Source: an uncultured Lachnospiraceae bacterium
Lineage (GTDB): Bacteria; Bacillota; Clostridia; Lachnospirales; Lachnospiraceae
DNA: 33,048 bases
Direction: 5' to 3'
Assembly (NCBI GenBank): GCA_910584325.1
Contig: CAJTZH010000023.1
Coordinates: forward strand, 1 to 33,048
Positions 1-7,179 of the stretch are shown one piece after another. The position numbers were made by a program, and so were the translations under genes. Positions within the stretch are counted from its first letter, which is position 1, and every line of letters starts with the position of its first letter. The notes beneath the pieces are model-generated. The model saw only the letters and a program-made list of their open reading frames with translations. It made no database searches and was not told the DNA's origin.

Positions 1-805
1 TCTGCATGTGGTCATCCATCCGGTTCATATCATTGACGGACTGTTGTACTTTGTTATTGCTGTCCTCAAGATGGTCTGTTGTATTATTTACCAAGTTCAT
101 CAATTCCGATATGCTTAATTGAAGTTCTGAAACGTATTTAACAACCGTTTCTGCTGAACGTGTGGTGTTGCTTGAAAGTTCTTTGACCTGATTTGCAACG
201 ACTGCAAATCCCTTGCCGGCTTCACCTGCTCTTGCTGCCTCAATTGAGGCGTTCAAGGCAAGAAGACCGCTTTGGTTGGCAATCTTTTTAATCATGTCAA
301 TAATATTGGTGACTTCTTCAATCTTCTCGTGAAAATCCTGTACCTTGTCGTTGATACTTCTGATTTCGGTTACGGATTCCTTCACGGAGGAGATGGTGTT
401 GTTCATGTTGGCTACACTGTTCTGTGATACCTGTATGGCGGTCTGTGTAGCGTCTTTAATGTAGCTTACTTCATCGGAAATGCGTGTAGTGGAAGATTCA
501 AATTCCTTACTGGAGTCAGCCATCTTTTGGATTGCACTGCTCTGTGAGGTAACGTGTTCCATCATTTCCATTACAAGGGAACTGTTTCCAATCTGTTCCA
601 TTGCCTCATTCATTCGCATAACAAAATTGTTATTGGTACGCTTAAATGCAATTACCAAATCGTTGACTTTCTGACCACACAGGGGATTACTGAAACTTTC
701 CGGTTCGACGGGGGTGTAATCGCCTGCGATAATGCGGTCCATCGCCTCCATTAATAATTGATTATCAGCGGCGTCATTTACAGAGTTGTTTTTTTTCTTA
801 AACAT
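1..805 (-). CDS. Methyl-accepting chemotaxis-type protein, soluble, partial (C-terminus off the left edge)
   Basis: This frame stays open from the ATG at 805 to the window edge, giving about 268 residues with no stop. Residues 169-208 carry the MCP signalling hairpin (IANQSGLLALNASIEAARAG, then KGFAVVANQVK), which in this family contacts CheA and CheW. The regions on either side are long amphipathic helices rich in Q, N and S, as expected for methylation and coiled-coil arms. The roughly 90 residues before the domain contain no membrane span or signal peptide, so this looks like a cytoplasmic receptor with a short N-terminal region (residues 9-70) and not a classical transmembrane receptor. 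A TTGAAA-17-TATAAT promoter lies just upstream. The tip has Ser-Gly where Thr-Asn is usual. The ligand cannot be read from sequence, and the C-terminal end is missing. Confidence 0.93.
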   Translation of the reverse strand, partial: MFKKKNNSVNDAADNQLLMEAMDRIIAGDYTPVEPESFSNPLCGQKVNDLVIAFKRTNNNFVMRMNEAMEQIGNSSLVMEMMEHVTSQSSAIQKMADSSKEFESSTTRISDEVSYIKDATQTAIQVSQNSVANMNNTISSVKESVTEIRSINDKVQDFHEKIEEVTNIIDMIKKIANQSGLLALNASIEAARAGEAGKGFAVVANQVKELSSNTTRSAETVVKYVSELQLSISELMNLVNNTTDHLEDSNNKVQQSVNDMNRMDDHMQ

Positions 806-846
806 AATGATACCTGCCTTTTCTCAATGGTTTTGTGACTATACTC

Positions 847-875
847 ATTATAACAAAAAGCGCGCTTTTTTTCAA
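847..875 (-). promoter_or_regulatory. SigA-type promoter of the MCP gene with a palindrome in its spacer
   Basis: On the minus strand, TTGAAA (870-875) and TATAAT (847-852) are separated by exactly 17 bases. The spacer contains the 16-base perfect palindrome AAAAAGCGCGCTTTTT (855-870). The -35 box overlaps the stop codon of the upstream CYTH gene (872-874). The palindrome could be an operator, a weak terminator for the CYTH transcript (6-bp stem with a CGCG loop), or both. Confidence 0.7.
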
Positions 876-1315
876 CACATACTTAAATGGCTGTTACAAT
901 ATTCGCGAACGCAGGTTACATCTGTTGAAAACCAGTCAGGAACAGGAAACTGTCCGGCTTCATCCGTCCCCGTAAATTCCACCTCCGCAAGAACGAGTCC
1001 CGCGTGATGTCCTTCAAAAATGTCGAGTTCAATGGTATATTGTTCCAAGTAAGGAATTTCGTATCGTTTTTTGGTGATGATGATACCATCGGATTTCTGG
1101 CGCAGATGTAAATAGCTTTCTTTATCCAGCGGCAGATTATATTCTTCCCTGACAAGAAAGCCTTTGGACTTATATGTAAGATAATATGCATCGTTATCCT
1201 GTCGTATGCGGACTACCGGTTCTGTGTTTAAATAGGCCTGCTCAATTTGTCTGCAGTGATATTGGCTTAAATCGTCAGGGATTTGTTTTACTAAAAATTT
1301 TCGTTCAATTTCCAT
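872..1315 (-). CDS. CYTH domain protein (triphosphate tunnel metalloenzyme-like)
   Basis: This 147-residue protein begins MEIERKFLV, the ExExK signature of the CYTH superfamily (class IV adenylate cyclases, inorganic triphosphatases, thiamine triphosphatase). Other charged positions expected to line the tunnel are visible: R36/R38, K49/K51, K82-K83-R84, E96/D98 and E111/E113. Family enzymes bind triphosphate substrates and divalent metal inside a beta-barrel. The start was placed at 1315 because GGAGG lies 5 bases upstream and the protein then begins at the conserved motif; the frame is open for 10 further codons upstream. The stop codon overlaps the -35 box of the neighbouring MCP gene. The gene is divergent from the DJ-1-like gene. 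The substrate is unknown; an inorganic triphosphatase is the more common role in bacteria. Confidence 0.85.
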   Translation of the reverse strand: MEIERKFLVKQIPDDLSQYHCRQIEQAYLNTEPVVRIRQDNDAYYLTYKSKGFLVREEYNLPLDKESYLHLRQKSDGIIITKKRYEIPYLEQYTIELDIFEGHHAGLVLAEVEFTGTDEAGQFPVPDWFSTDVTCVREYCNSHLSMC

Positions 1316-1419
1316 AGCTGCCTCCAAGTGTTGTTTTGTTTGCAATTTCTTTGTTTTACTGATAACATTATTATATATGATTTATAAATTATTGAAAAGA
1401 ATGAAACGGAGGGTTTGAG

Positions 1420-1968
1420 ATGGCAAAAGCATATGTATTTCTTGCGGACGGCTTTGAAACGGTAGAGGCGCTGGCAGTGGTTGATATTTTGAGGAGAGCC
1501 GGTGTGGAGACTGTTACGGTGGGTGTTTCGCAAAAGAGCGAGATAATCAGCGCGCAAAACATTACGGTGAGAGCGGACAGGATGCTGGATGAGGAAGATT
1601 ATACAGACGCAGATATTGTATTTTTGCCGGGCGGTATGCCGGGAACGCGAAATCTTGAGGCGGACGAAAAAGTTTTAAATATTGTAAAAAAACAATATGA
1701 ATCCGGTAAAATTGTCACGGCAATTTGCGCGGCGCCAAGTATTCTGGGACATCTGAATATTTTGCAGGGAAAGAAGGCAACCTGTTATCCGGGTTTTGAA
1801 AAAGATTTGTATGGAGCAAAACTGATGACAGAACGTGTTGTGGAGGATGGAAATGTGATTACAAGCAGAGGAATGGGAACAGCGGTCGATTTAGGGCTGG
1901 CGCTTGTGGAAAGGCTTTTGGGCAGAGAGGCGTCAGAAAAGATTGCGTCAGGGATTCAGTACCGTTAA
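1420..1968 (+). CDS. DJ-1/PfpI family protein (YajL-like)
   Basis: This 182-residue protein is the usual length for the DJ-1/ThiJ/PfpI family. The predicted nucleophile is Cys103 in the elbow AICAAP, with conserved Glu16 in GFETVEA, and GGMPG at 71-75. Family members have been described as protein or nucleotide deglycases, chaperones or redox-sensing proteins; the activity of DJ-1 itself is debated, so no reaction is assigned. A strong GGAGGG site precedes the ATG. The gene is divergent from the CYTH gene and convergent with the spore-protein gene, sharing a bidirectional terminator with the latter. It appears to be monocistronic. Confidence 0.9.
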   Translation: MAKAYVFLADGFETVEALAVVDILRRAGVETVTVGVSQKSEIISAQNITVRADRMLDEEDYTDADIVFLPGGMPGTRNLEADEKVLNIVKKQYESGKIVTAICAAPSILGHLNILQGKKATCYPGFEKDLYGAKLMTERVVEDGNVITSRGMGTAVDLGLALVERLLGREASEKIASGIQYR

Positions 1969-1970
1969 GA

Positions 1971-2026
1971 AAAAGGAACTGCCGCCTACAATATTCAATC
2001 TTGTAGACGGCAGTTCGTTCCTTTTA
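1971..2026. terminator. Bidirectional intrinsic terminator
   Basis: AACTGCCG-C-CTACAA pairs with TTGTAG-A-CGGCAGTT across a short loop. The outer AAGG/CCTT is flanked by an A run on the left and a T run on the right. The hairpin lies between two convergent genes (DJ-1-like and SASP) and can serve both. Confidence 0.85.
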
Positions 2027-2076
2027 CTTATTTGATAGGAAACTGTATTATAATTTCACTATCCGGTTTAGGATTA

Positions 2077-2280
2077 TTACTTGCCTGAAGACATCTGCTC
2101 TTCCTGCTTCTTAATCATCTTTCTTACCATTTCGCCACCGATTGAACCGGCTTCACGAGATGTTAAGTCACCATTGTAACCCTCTTTTAAGTTCACACCA
2201 AGTTCAGATGCAACTTCCATCTTAAACTTATCCATTGCTCCCTTTGCTTCAGGTACAGATGTTTTGTTCTTGCTTGTCAT
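2077..2280 (-). CDS. Alpha/beta-type small acid-soluble spore protein (SASP)
   Basis: This 67-residue protein matches the alpha/beta SASP pattern. KMEVASELGVNL (residues 20-31) contains the expected germination-protease (GPR) cleavage position after Glu22, and TSREAGSIGGEMVRKMI (40-56) is the second DNA-binding helix block. These proteins coat spore DNA, protect it from UV and chemical damage, and supply amino acids on germination. GGAGGTG lies 8 bases before the ATG. Expression in the forespore under SigG would be expected. A CATAATA element (minus strand, 2399-2405) resembles a SigG -10 box, but no convincing -35 partner is visible. The upstream leader carries a 7-bp hairpin and a tandem repeat. 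The gene marks the organism as a spore former or a descendant of one. Confidence 0.95.
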   Translation of the reverse strand: MTSKNKTSVPEAKGAMDKFKMEVASELGVNLKEGYNGDLTSREAGSIGGEMVRKMIKKQEEQMSSGK

Positions 2281-2310
2281 GTCATTTCACCTCCGCTAAT
2301 GAATCGAACT

Positions 2311-2332
2311 GTCAGACTTCGTCCTGTCTGAC
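2311..2332 (-). other. Hairpin in the SASP leader
   Basis: GTCAGAC (2311-2317) and GTCTGAC (2326-2332) form a perfect 7-bp stem with an 8-base loop, about 30 bases upstream of the SASP start. It could stabilise the mRNA or act as a protein-binding site. No function is shown by the sequence alone. Confidence 0.5.
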
Positions 2333-2346
2333 TATTTATTTTAATC

Positions 2347-2392
2347 AGATAAGCAACGTTCATTGCTTATCTGCAATGTTCATCACTTATCT
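2347..2392. repeat. Tandem 20-bp repeat plus inverted repeat upstream of the SASP gene
   Basis: Two adjacent 20-base units (2353-2372 and 2373-2392) match at 17 of 20 positions. In addition, AGATAAGCAA (2347-2356) and TTGCTTATCT (2363-2372) form a perfect 10-bp stem with a 6-base loop. The block sits between the SASP gene and the divergent SGNH gene, so it could be a regulatory site for either. Confidence 0.7.
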
Positions 2393-2495
2393 TGGTATTA
2401 TTATGGTTCATATGAGGAAAAATATAATGGCAATTTGTAGCAATAAATGTTAGAATAAATTTGTTTTGATAATAGAAGATTTTAAAGGGGAGTTC

Positions 2496-3794
2496 ATGAA
2501 AAGAATCAAAAATTTTGTTTCAATTATAGTATTTTTGCTTTTGATGTTTTTTATCAATGAAGTGTTACGATATTTGTTAATTGACGATTCCGCTTCGCTG
2601 ACACGTCTGATGATGCATGAATTTTATACGGAGGAGGAAAATATTGATATCTTGTTTTTGGGGTCTTCTCATTGTTATCGTTCTCTTAATCCGCAAATTA
2701 CGGATGAAATTTTTCAAAAAAATACGTTTAACGCGGGAAGTTCTCTGCAGGGGCTGGATGCTTCCTATGCGTTATTGGTTGAGGCAGGGAAAGAAAACCG
2801 ACTTGAGGAAGTTTATGTTGAAATCTTTTACGGGATAACAAAAGAAGTTTATAGTGAAAGAAATGATTTGACGGCTACGTATTTAATTTCTGATTATATG
2901 AAACATGGGTTAAACCGCATTGCGCTCATTATGAATGCAGGCCCGTCCTGTCATTTTATGAACGGTTTTGTTTTAGCGAGGAGAAATGCGGATAAAATAT
3001 TGGATATGACGTGGATAACGGACATTCTTTCCAAAAAGAAAAAAACAAAATACCGGAATTATGAATATGATTTCGGGTATGAGGGGAAAGGATTTGTCGG
3101 CAGTAATATTTACATGACGCAGGAGGAACTGGTTCTTGGGGAAAGACCGGAGGAACTGACTGAAGAAATTATTTCGGAGGACAGTCGTAAATATATTGAA
3201 AAAATTATCCGGTATTGTGAAAGAAACCATATAAAACTCACATTCTTCTCTGCACCTATGCATGATTTTGTGGTGCTGTCCCAGGATGGATATGATGTAT
3301 TTACACAGCAGATGCGAAAATTGACGGATAATACTGCGTCAGGATATCTGGATTTTAATCTGTGTGAGCAAAGGATTATGGATTTGCAGGAAGAGGATTT
3401 TCTGGATATGCATCATCTCAATTCAAAGGGAGCGGAAAAGTTCAGCAGATTTTTTGCAGAATATTTTAATAACGAGAATCAGGGCGTTGTTATTTATGAT
3501 TCACGTGCGCAGAAATTTGCGGATATGCAGGCGCAGGCTGTAGGATTAATTATAGAGGAAACAGGAAAAGGCGACAGTATGCTTTTTTATGAAATTACTC
3601 CGGTTCTAAGTAAATCGCGGGCAATGGAATATCAGATTAGCGTTTATCCGGCAGAAGGAGATGAGAAATACCTGCAGGAGTGGAGTGAAAATACTTCTTT
3701 TGCGCTGCCTGCAGGAGAACACGGCGTACTGATAGTAGAATACAGAATGGCAGGTGCAGATGGCGAGGTCAGATTTATCAAAAAAGAATACTGA
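2496..3794 (+). CDS. Membrane-anchored SGNH-hydrolase-like protein
   Basis: The 432-residue product has one N-terminal hydrophobic segment (about residues 7-27), probably an uncleaved anchor placing the rest outside the cell. LFLGSSHCYRS (53-63) resembles the SGNH block I, with Ser58 as the likely nucleophile. DMHHLNSKG (304-312) matches the catalytic Asp-x-x-His block (D304, H307). This pattern occurs in DltD/AlgX-like proteins that move or remove acyl groups on cell-surface polymers. The C-terminal ~100 residues look like a separate beta-rich domain. The start at 2496 was chosen because GGGGAG lies 3 bases upstream and it opens directly into the anchor. No MBOAT acyltransferase is adjacent, so transferase versus esterase activity is undecided. 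Confidence 0.75.
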   Translation: MKRIKNFVSIIVFLLLMFFINEVLRYLLIDDSASLTRLMMHEFYTEEENIDILFLGSSHCYRSLNPQITDEIFQKNTFNAGSSLQGLDASYALLVEAGKENRLEEVYVEIFYGITKEVYSERNDLTATYLISDYMKHGLNRIALIMNAGPSCHFMNGFVLARRNADKILDMTWITDILSKKKKTKYRNYEYDFGYEGKGFVGSNIYMTQEELVLGERPEELTEEIISEDSRKYIEKIIRYCERNHIKLTFFSAPMHDFVVLSQDGYDVFTQQMRKLTDNTASGYLDFNLCEQRIMDLQEEDFLDMHHLNSKGAEKFSRFFAEYFNNENQGVVIYDSRAQKFADMQAQAVGLIIEETGKGDSMLFYEITPVLSKSRAMEYQISVYPAEGDEKYLQEWSENTSFALPAGEHGVLIVEYRMAGADGEVRFIKKEY

Positions 3795-3801
3795 GTTTGT
3801 C

Positions 3802-3831
3802 TTTACATTTATAAAACGAGTGTGCTATAAT
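3802..3831 (+). promoter_or_regulatory. SigA-type promoter of the tig operon
   Basis: TTTACA (3802-3807) and TATAAT (3826-3831) are 18 bases apart, about 85 bases before the trigger factor start. No CIRCE inverted repeat or CtsR heptanucleotide repeat is visible around it. Confidence 0.75.
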
Positions 3832-3915
3832 AGCATGATGTGTACGTGTGCATTGACGCGTGAACAATAATAAAAATGAATGAATCGCATATACATTTGC
3901 AAGGAGGAAGTTTGA

Positions 3916-5205
3916 ATGGGTTTTCAGGTTGAAAATTTAGAAGAAAAGAACATGGTGAAATTGACAATATCGGTTTCGGCAGAAGAGTTTGAGAAAGGTA
4001 TGCAGAAAGCATACGAAAAGAATAAGTCTAAGATGAACGTACCGGGCTTTAGAAAAGGTAAAGTTCCAAGACAGATGCTTGAAAAACTGTACGGTCCGTC
4101 TGTATTTTACGAAGACGCTGCCAACGCACTGATTCCTGATGCGTACGCAGGCGCGGCGGAAGAGAGTAAGCTTGATATTGTTTCACAGCCTGAAATCGAT
4201 GTTACACAGATTGAAAAAGGCAAGGAATTTATCTTTACGGCAACGGTTGCAGTGAAACCGGAAGTAAAGCTTGGTGAATATAAAGGTGTTGCAATCGAAA
4301 AAGTGTCCGTAGAGGTGACGGAGGAAGAAGTTGCGGCAGAACTTGACAGAACAAGAGAGCAGAATTCCAGAACTGTTACGGTTGAAGGAAGACCTGTGGC
4401 AGATAAGGATGTTGCCGTTATTGATTTTGACGGTTATGTGGACGGTGTGGCATTTGAGGGCGGAAAGGGAGAGAATTATTCCCTTACAATCGGTTCACAT
4501 TCGTTTATTGACACATTTGAAGACCAGTTAATCGGTAAGAATGTGGGCGACGAAGTGGAAGTCAACGTAACGTTCCCTGAAGATTATCATGCAGAGGAAC
4601 TCAAAGGCAGACCTGCAATGTTTAAAGTAGTCATAAAGGAAATCAAAGCAAAAGAACTGCCGGAACTTGACGATGAATTTGCGCAGGATGTTTCCGAATT
4701 TGATACATTAGAAGAATATAAGGAAGACGTTAAGAAAAATCTTATCGAGCGAAGAACAAAGAATGCGGAGCGGGAAAAGGAAGCAAGAGCGGTAGAAAAG
4801 GCGGTAGAAAACGCGGAGTTTGACGTGCCGGAAGCGATGATTCAGTACCAGGTGCGCCAGATGGCGGAAGAATTCGCGCAGAGAATGGCGCAGCAGGGCA
4901 TGTCTATCGAGCAGTATATGCAGTATACGGGCATGACGCCGGATAAGCTGTTTGACGATATGAGACCGGAAGCCGAGAAGAGAGTAAAGAACGGTCTCGT
5001 TCTGGAAGCAATCGCTGCGGCAGAGAAGATTGAGGCGACGGACGAGGACTTTGAGGAAGAATTAAAGAATATGGCTTCCATGTATCAGATGGATGTTGAG
5101 AAGATAAAGGAACTGCTTGACGACGCGACAGCGGAGCAGATGAAGAAGGATATTGCCATTAATAAGGCAGTGAAGCTTGTCGCAAAAGAAGCGAAGGAAG
5201 TTTAA
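3916..5205 (+). CDS. tig: Trigger factor, ribosome-associated chaperone and peptidyl-prolyl isomerase
   Basis: The 429-residue length is typical. The N-terminal domain carries the ribosome-docking signature PGFRKGKVPR (43-52), which in the family binds ribosomal protein L23 at the exit tunnel. An FKBP-type isomerase domain lies at about 150-250 (FDGYVDGVAFEGG region), and the C-terminal helical substrate cradle fills the rest. AAGGAGG sits just before the ATG. The protein catches nascent chains in the cytoplasm. It is first in an operon with clpP (33 bases to the chosen clpP start), clpX and lon, which pairs early folding with degradation, a common Clostridia arrangement. Confidence 0.98.
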   Translation: MGFQVENLEEKNMVKLTISVSAEEFEKGMQKAYEKNKSKMNVPGFRKGKVPRQMLEKLYGPSVFYEDAANALIPDAYAGAAEESKLDIVSQPEIDVTQIEKGKEFIFTATVAVKPEVKLGEYKGVAIEKVSVEVTEEEVAAELDRTREQNSRTVTVEGRPVADKDVAVIDFDGYVDGVAFEGGKGENYSLTIGSHSFIDTFEDQLIGKNVGDEVEVNVTFPEDYHAEELKGRPAMFKVVIKEIKAKELPELDDEFAQDVSEFDTLEEYKEDVKKNLIERRTKNAEREKEARAVEKAVENAEFDVPEAMIQYQVRQMAEEFAQRMAQQGMSIEQYMQYTGMTPDKLFDDMRPEAEKRVKNGLVLEAIAAAEKIEATDEDFEEELKNMASMYQMDVEKIKELLDDATAEQMKKDIAINKAVKLVAKEAKEV

Positions 5206-5238
5206 ACAATACTTAATTGAAATGAGGTAATGGTAGTT

Positions 5239-5823
5239 ATGAGTTTAGTACCTATGGTCATTGAACAGACAAGCAGAGGAGAAAGGTCTTTTGATATATA
5301 TTCAAGACTTTTAAAAGAACGTATCGTCTTCCTTGGAGAAGAGGTCAATGAGACAACGGCAAGCCTTGTGGTAGCGCAGCTTCTTTTCTTGGAATCAGAG
5401 GACCCGGGAAAAGACATTAGCTTGTACATTAATAGTCCGGGCGGTTCTGTTACGGCAGGTATGGCAATCTATGACACAATGCAGTATATCAAGTGTGATG
5501 TGTCAACCATTTGTATCGGCATGGCAGCCAGCATGGGCGCGTTTCTTCTTTCAGGCGGCGCAAAAGGAAAGAGAATGGCGCTTCCGAATGCGGAGATTAT
5601 GATTCATCAGCCTCTTGGCGGCGCACAGGGTCAGGCAACCGATATTAAGATTGCCGCGGAACACATTCTTAGGACAAAAGAGAAATTAAACAGGATTTTA
5701 TCCGAGAATACGGGAAAACCGTTGGATATTATTGCACAGGATACGGAGAGGGATAACTGGATGACAGCGGAACAGGCGGTAGAATACGGTCTGATTGATG
5801 ATGTTATCACGAAAAAGAAATAA
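5239..5823 (+). CDS. clpP: ATP-dependent Clp protease proteolytic subunit ClpP
   Basis: The 194-residue serine protease has its catalytic triad in the canonical places: Ser98 in GMAASMGAF, His123 in MIHQPLGG and Asp172 in RDNW. The N-terminus MSLVPMVIEQTSRGERS matches the family axial-loop start. I chose 5239 over the ATG at 5230 because GAGGT (5224-5228) is 10 bases before 5239 but only 1 base before 5230. ClpP forms a double-heptamer barrel fed by ClpX, encoded 63 bases downstream. An intrinsic terminator-like hairpin follows the stop codon. Confidence 0.98.
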   Translation: MSLVPMVIEQTSRGERSFDIYSRLLKERIVFLGEEVNETTASLVVAQLLFLESEDPGKDISLYINSPGGSVTAGMAIYDTMQYIKCDVSTICIGMAASMGAFLLSGGAKGKRMALPNAEIMIHQPLGGAQGQATDIKIAAEHILRTKEKLNRILSENTGKPLDIIAQDTERDNWMTAEQAVEYGLIDDVITKKK

Positions 5824-5831
5824 AACTTATC

Positions 5832-5857
5832 AGGGGAGTGTCTTATCTCCCCTTTTT
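5832..5857 (+). terminator. Terminator or attenuator between clpP and clpX
   Basis: AGGGGAG (5832-5838) pairs perfectly with CTCCCCT (5847-5853) over an 8-base loop, followed by a run of five T. The stem is only 7 bp, so termination is probably partial. I see no good promoter between it and clpX, which suggests clpX, lon and engB are reached by read-through. Confidence 0.65.
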
Positions 5858-5872
5858 GCGATTTTTTGATGT

Positions 5873-5889
5873 GGGAGGAATTAGTTTTG
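5873..5889 (+). promoter_or_regulatory. Ribosome binding site selecting a TTG start for clpX
   Basis: GGGAGG (5873-5878) is 8 bases before TTG (5887-5889). The next in-frame ATG at 5902 is 23 bases from the site, too far. An upstream in-frame TTG-ATG pair at 5866-5871 precedes the site and cannot use it. The chosen start gives MAGKK, a normal ClpX N-terminus. Confidence 0.8.
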
Positions 5890-7179
5890 GCAGGTAAGAA
5901 AATGGATGATGTATTGAGATGTTCATTCTGTAATAAGACACAGGACAAGGTGCGCAAATTAATTGCCGGACCGAACGGAACATATATATGTGACGAATGC
6001 GTAGATGTCTGCGCCGAAATTCTTGCGGAACAGTATGAAAGTGAAGAGCAGAGCACAGGAGCGGATTTGGGGATTAATCTGTTAAAGCCTGTTGAGATAA
6101 AGGACTTTCTGGACGAGTACGTTGTAGGACAGGAAGATGCAAAGAAGGTTCTTGCCGTATCGGTATACAATCACTATAAGAGGATTCTCGCAAAGTCGGA
6201 CGACGACGTGGAATTGCAGAAGAGTAATATTCTGATGTTAGGACCGACCGGTTCAGGCAAGACGTATCTCGCGCAGACTTTGGCGAAGCTTCTGAATGTT
6301 CCGTTTGCTATCGCGGATGCAACGTCGCTTACGGAAGCAGGATATGTCGGGGAGGATGTGGAAAATATTCTTCTCAAAATTATCCAGGCGGCAGATTATG
6401 ATATTGAGAGAGCGCAATACGGCATTATATATATTGACGAGATTGATAAAATCAGCCGTAAAGGCGAAAATGTATCGATTACAAGAGATGTGTCGGGAGA
6501 GGGCGTACAGCAGGCACTTCTTAAAATTCTTGAGGGAACGGAGGCATCTGTTCCGCCGCAGGGAGGAAGGAAGCATCCGCATCAGGAACTGCTGCATATT
6601 GACACGACCAATATTCTATTTATCTGCGGTGGTGCGTTTGACGGTTTGGAGAAGATTATCGAGAGTAGAATAGAGACGAAATCAATGGGATTCAATGCGG
6701 ATATTGTGAGCCGTGATGAGAAGAATGTAGGAGAACTGTTCCATAAGGTTATGCCGCAGGATTTGATTAAATTTGGTCTGATTCCGGAATTTATCGGACG
6801 TGTGCCGGTTACGGTATCACTGGATTCGCTGGATGACGAGGCATTGGTTCGTATCTTGTCAGAGCCGAAGAATGCTATTACAAAGCAGTATAAAAAGCTG
6901 TTTGAACTGGATGAAGTGGCATTAGACTTTACCGAGGATGCGCTTCGTGCCATTGCGAAAAAGAGTTCGGAGAGAAAGACGGGAGCCAGAGGACTGCGGG
7001 CAATTATGGAAGAAGTTATGATGGACGTTATGTTTATTATTCCTTCCGACGATGCGGTTGCAAGGTGTGTTATTACGAAAGAAGCGGTGGAGGGAACGGC
7101 GGAGCCGGAGCTGTTTTACCGTACGGATGATGTAGAACCGGTTATGAACAGAAGGAAACATAGTGGTGAAATTGCATGA
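5887..7179 (+). CDS. clpX: ATP-dependent Clp protease ATP-binding subunit ClpX
   Basis: The 430-residue AAA+ unfoldase has a four-cysteine zinc-binding domain (C12, C15, C35, C38), Walker A GPTGSGKT (119-126), pore loop GYVG (152-155), Walker B IIYIDE (180-185) and the RKH loop (228-230). The ClpP-docking loop reads MGF (267-269) where IGF or LGF is common. It selects and unfolds substrates and feeds them to ClpP. The start codon is TTG, fixed by the well-placed GGGAGG site. The stop overlaps the lon start (ATGA at 7176-7179), implying translational coupling. It is separated from clpP by a terminator-like hairpin, which may set a lower level than clpP. Confidence 0.97.
   Translation: MAGKKMDDVLRCSFCNKTQDKVRKLIAGPNGTYICDECVDVCAEILAEQYESEEQSTGADLGINLLKPVEIKDFLDEYVVGQEDAKKVLAVSVYNHYKRILAKSDDDVELQKSNILMLGPTGSGKTYLAQTLAKLLNVPFAIADATSLTEAGYVGEDVENILLKIIQAADYDIERAQYGIIYIDEIDKISRKGENVSITRDVSGEGVQQALLKILEGTEASVPPQGGRKHPHQELLHIDTTNILFICGGAFDGLEKIIESRIETKSMGFNADIVSRDEKNVGELFHKVMPQDLIKFGLIPEFIGRVPVTVSLDSLDDEALVRILSEPKNAITKQYKKLFELDEVALDFTEDALRAIAKKSSERKTGARGLRAIMEEVMMDVMFIIPSDDAVARCVITKEAVEGTAEPELFYRTDDVEPVMNRRKHSGEIA

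Noticed and set aside
2399..2405. SigG -10 box (CATAATA, minus strand) for the SASP gene
   Set aside because: The -10 match is good, but no recognisable -35 lies 17-18 bases upstream and the leader would be about 120 bases long, so it is not listed as a promoter.
5631..6170. 179-residue open frame on the minus strand across clpP and clpX
   Set aside because: It is antisense to two strongly conserved genes, has no ribosome site and low-complexity Ser/Thr-rich composition typical of a shadow frame.
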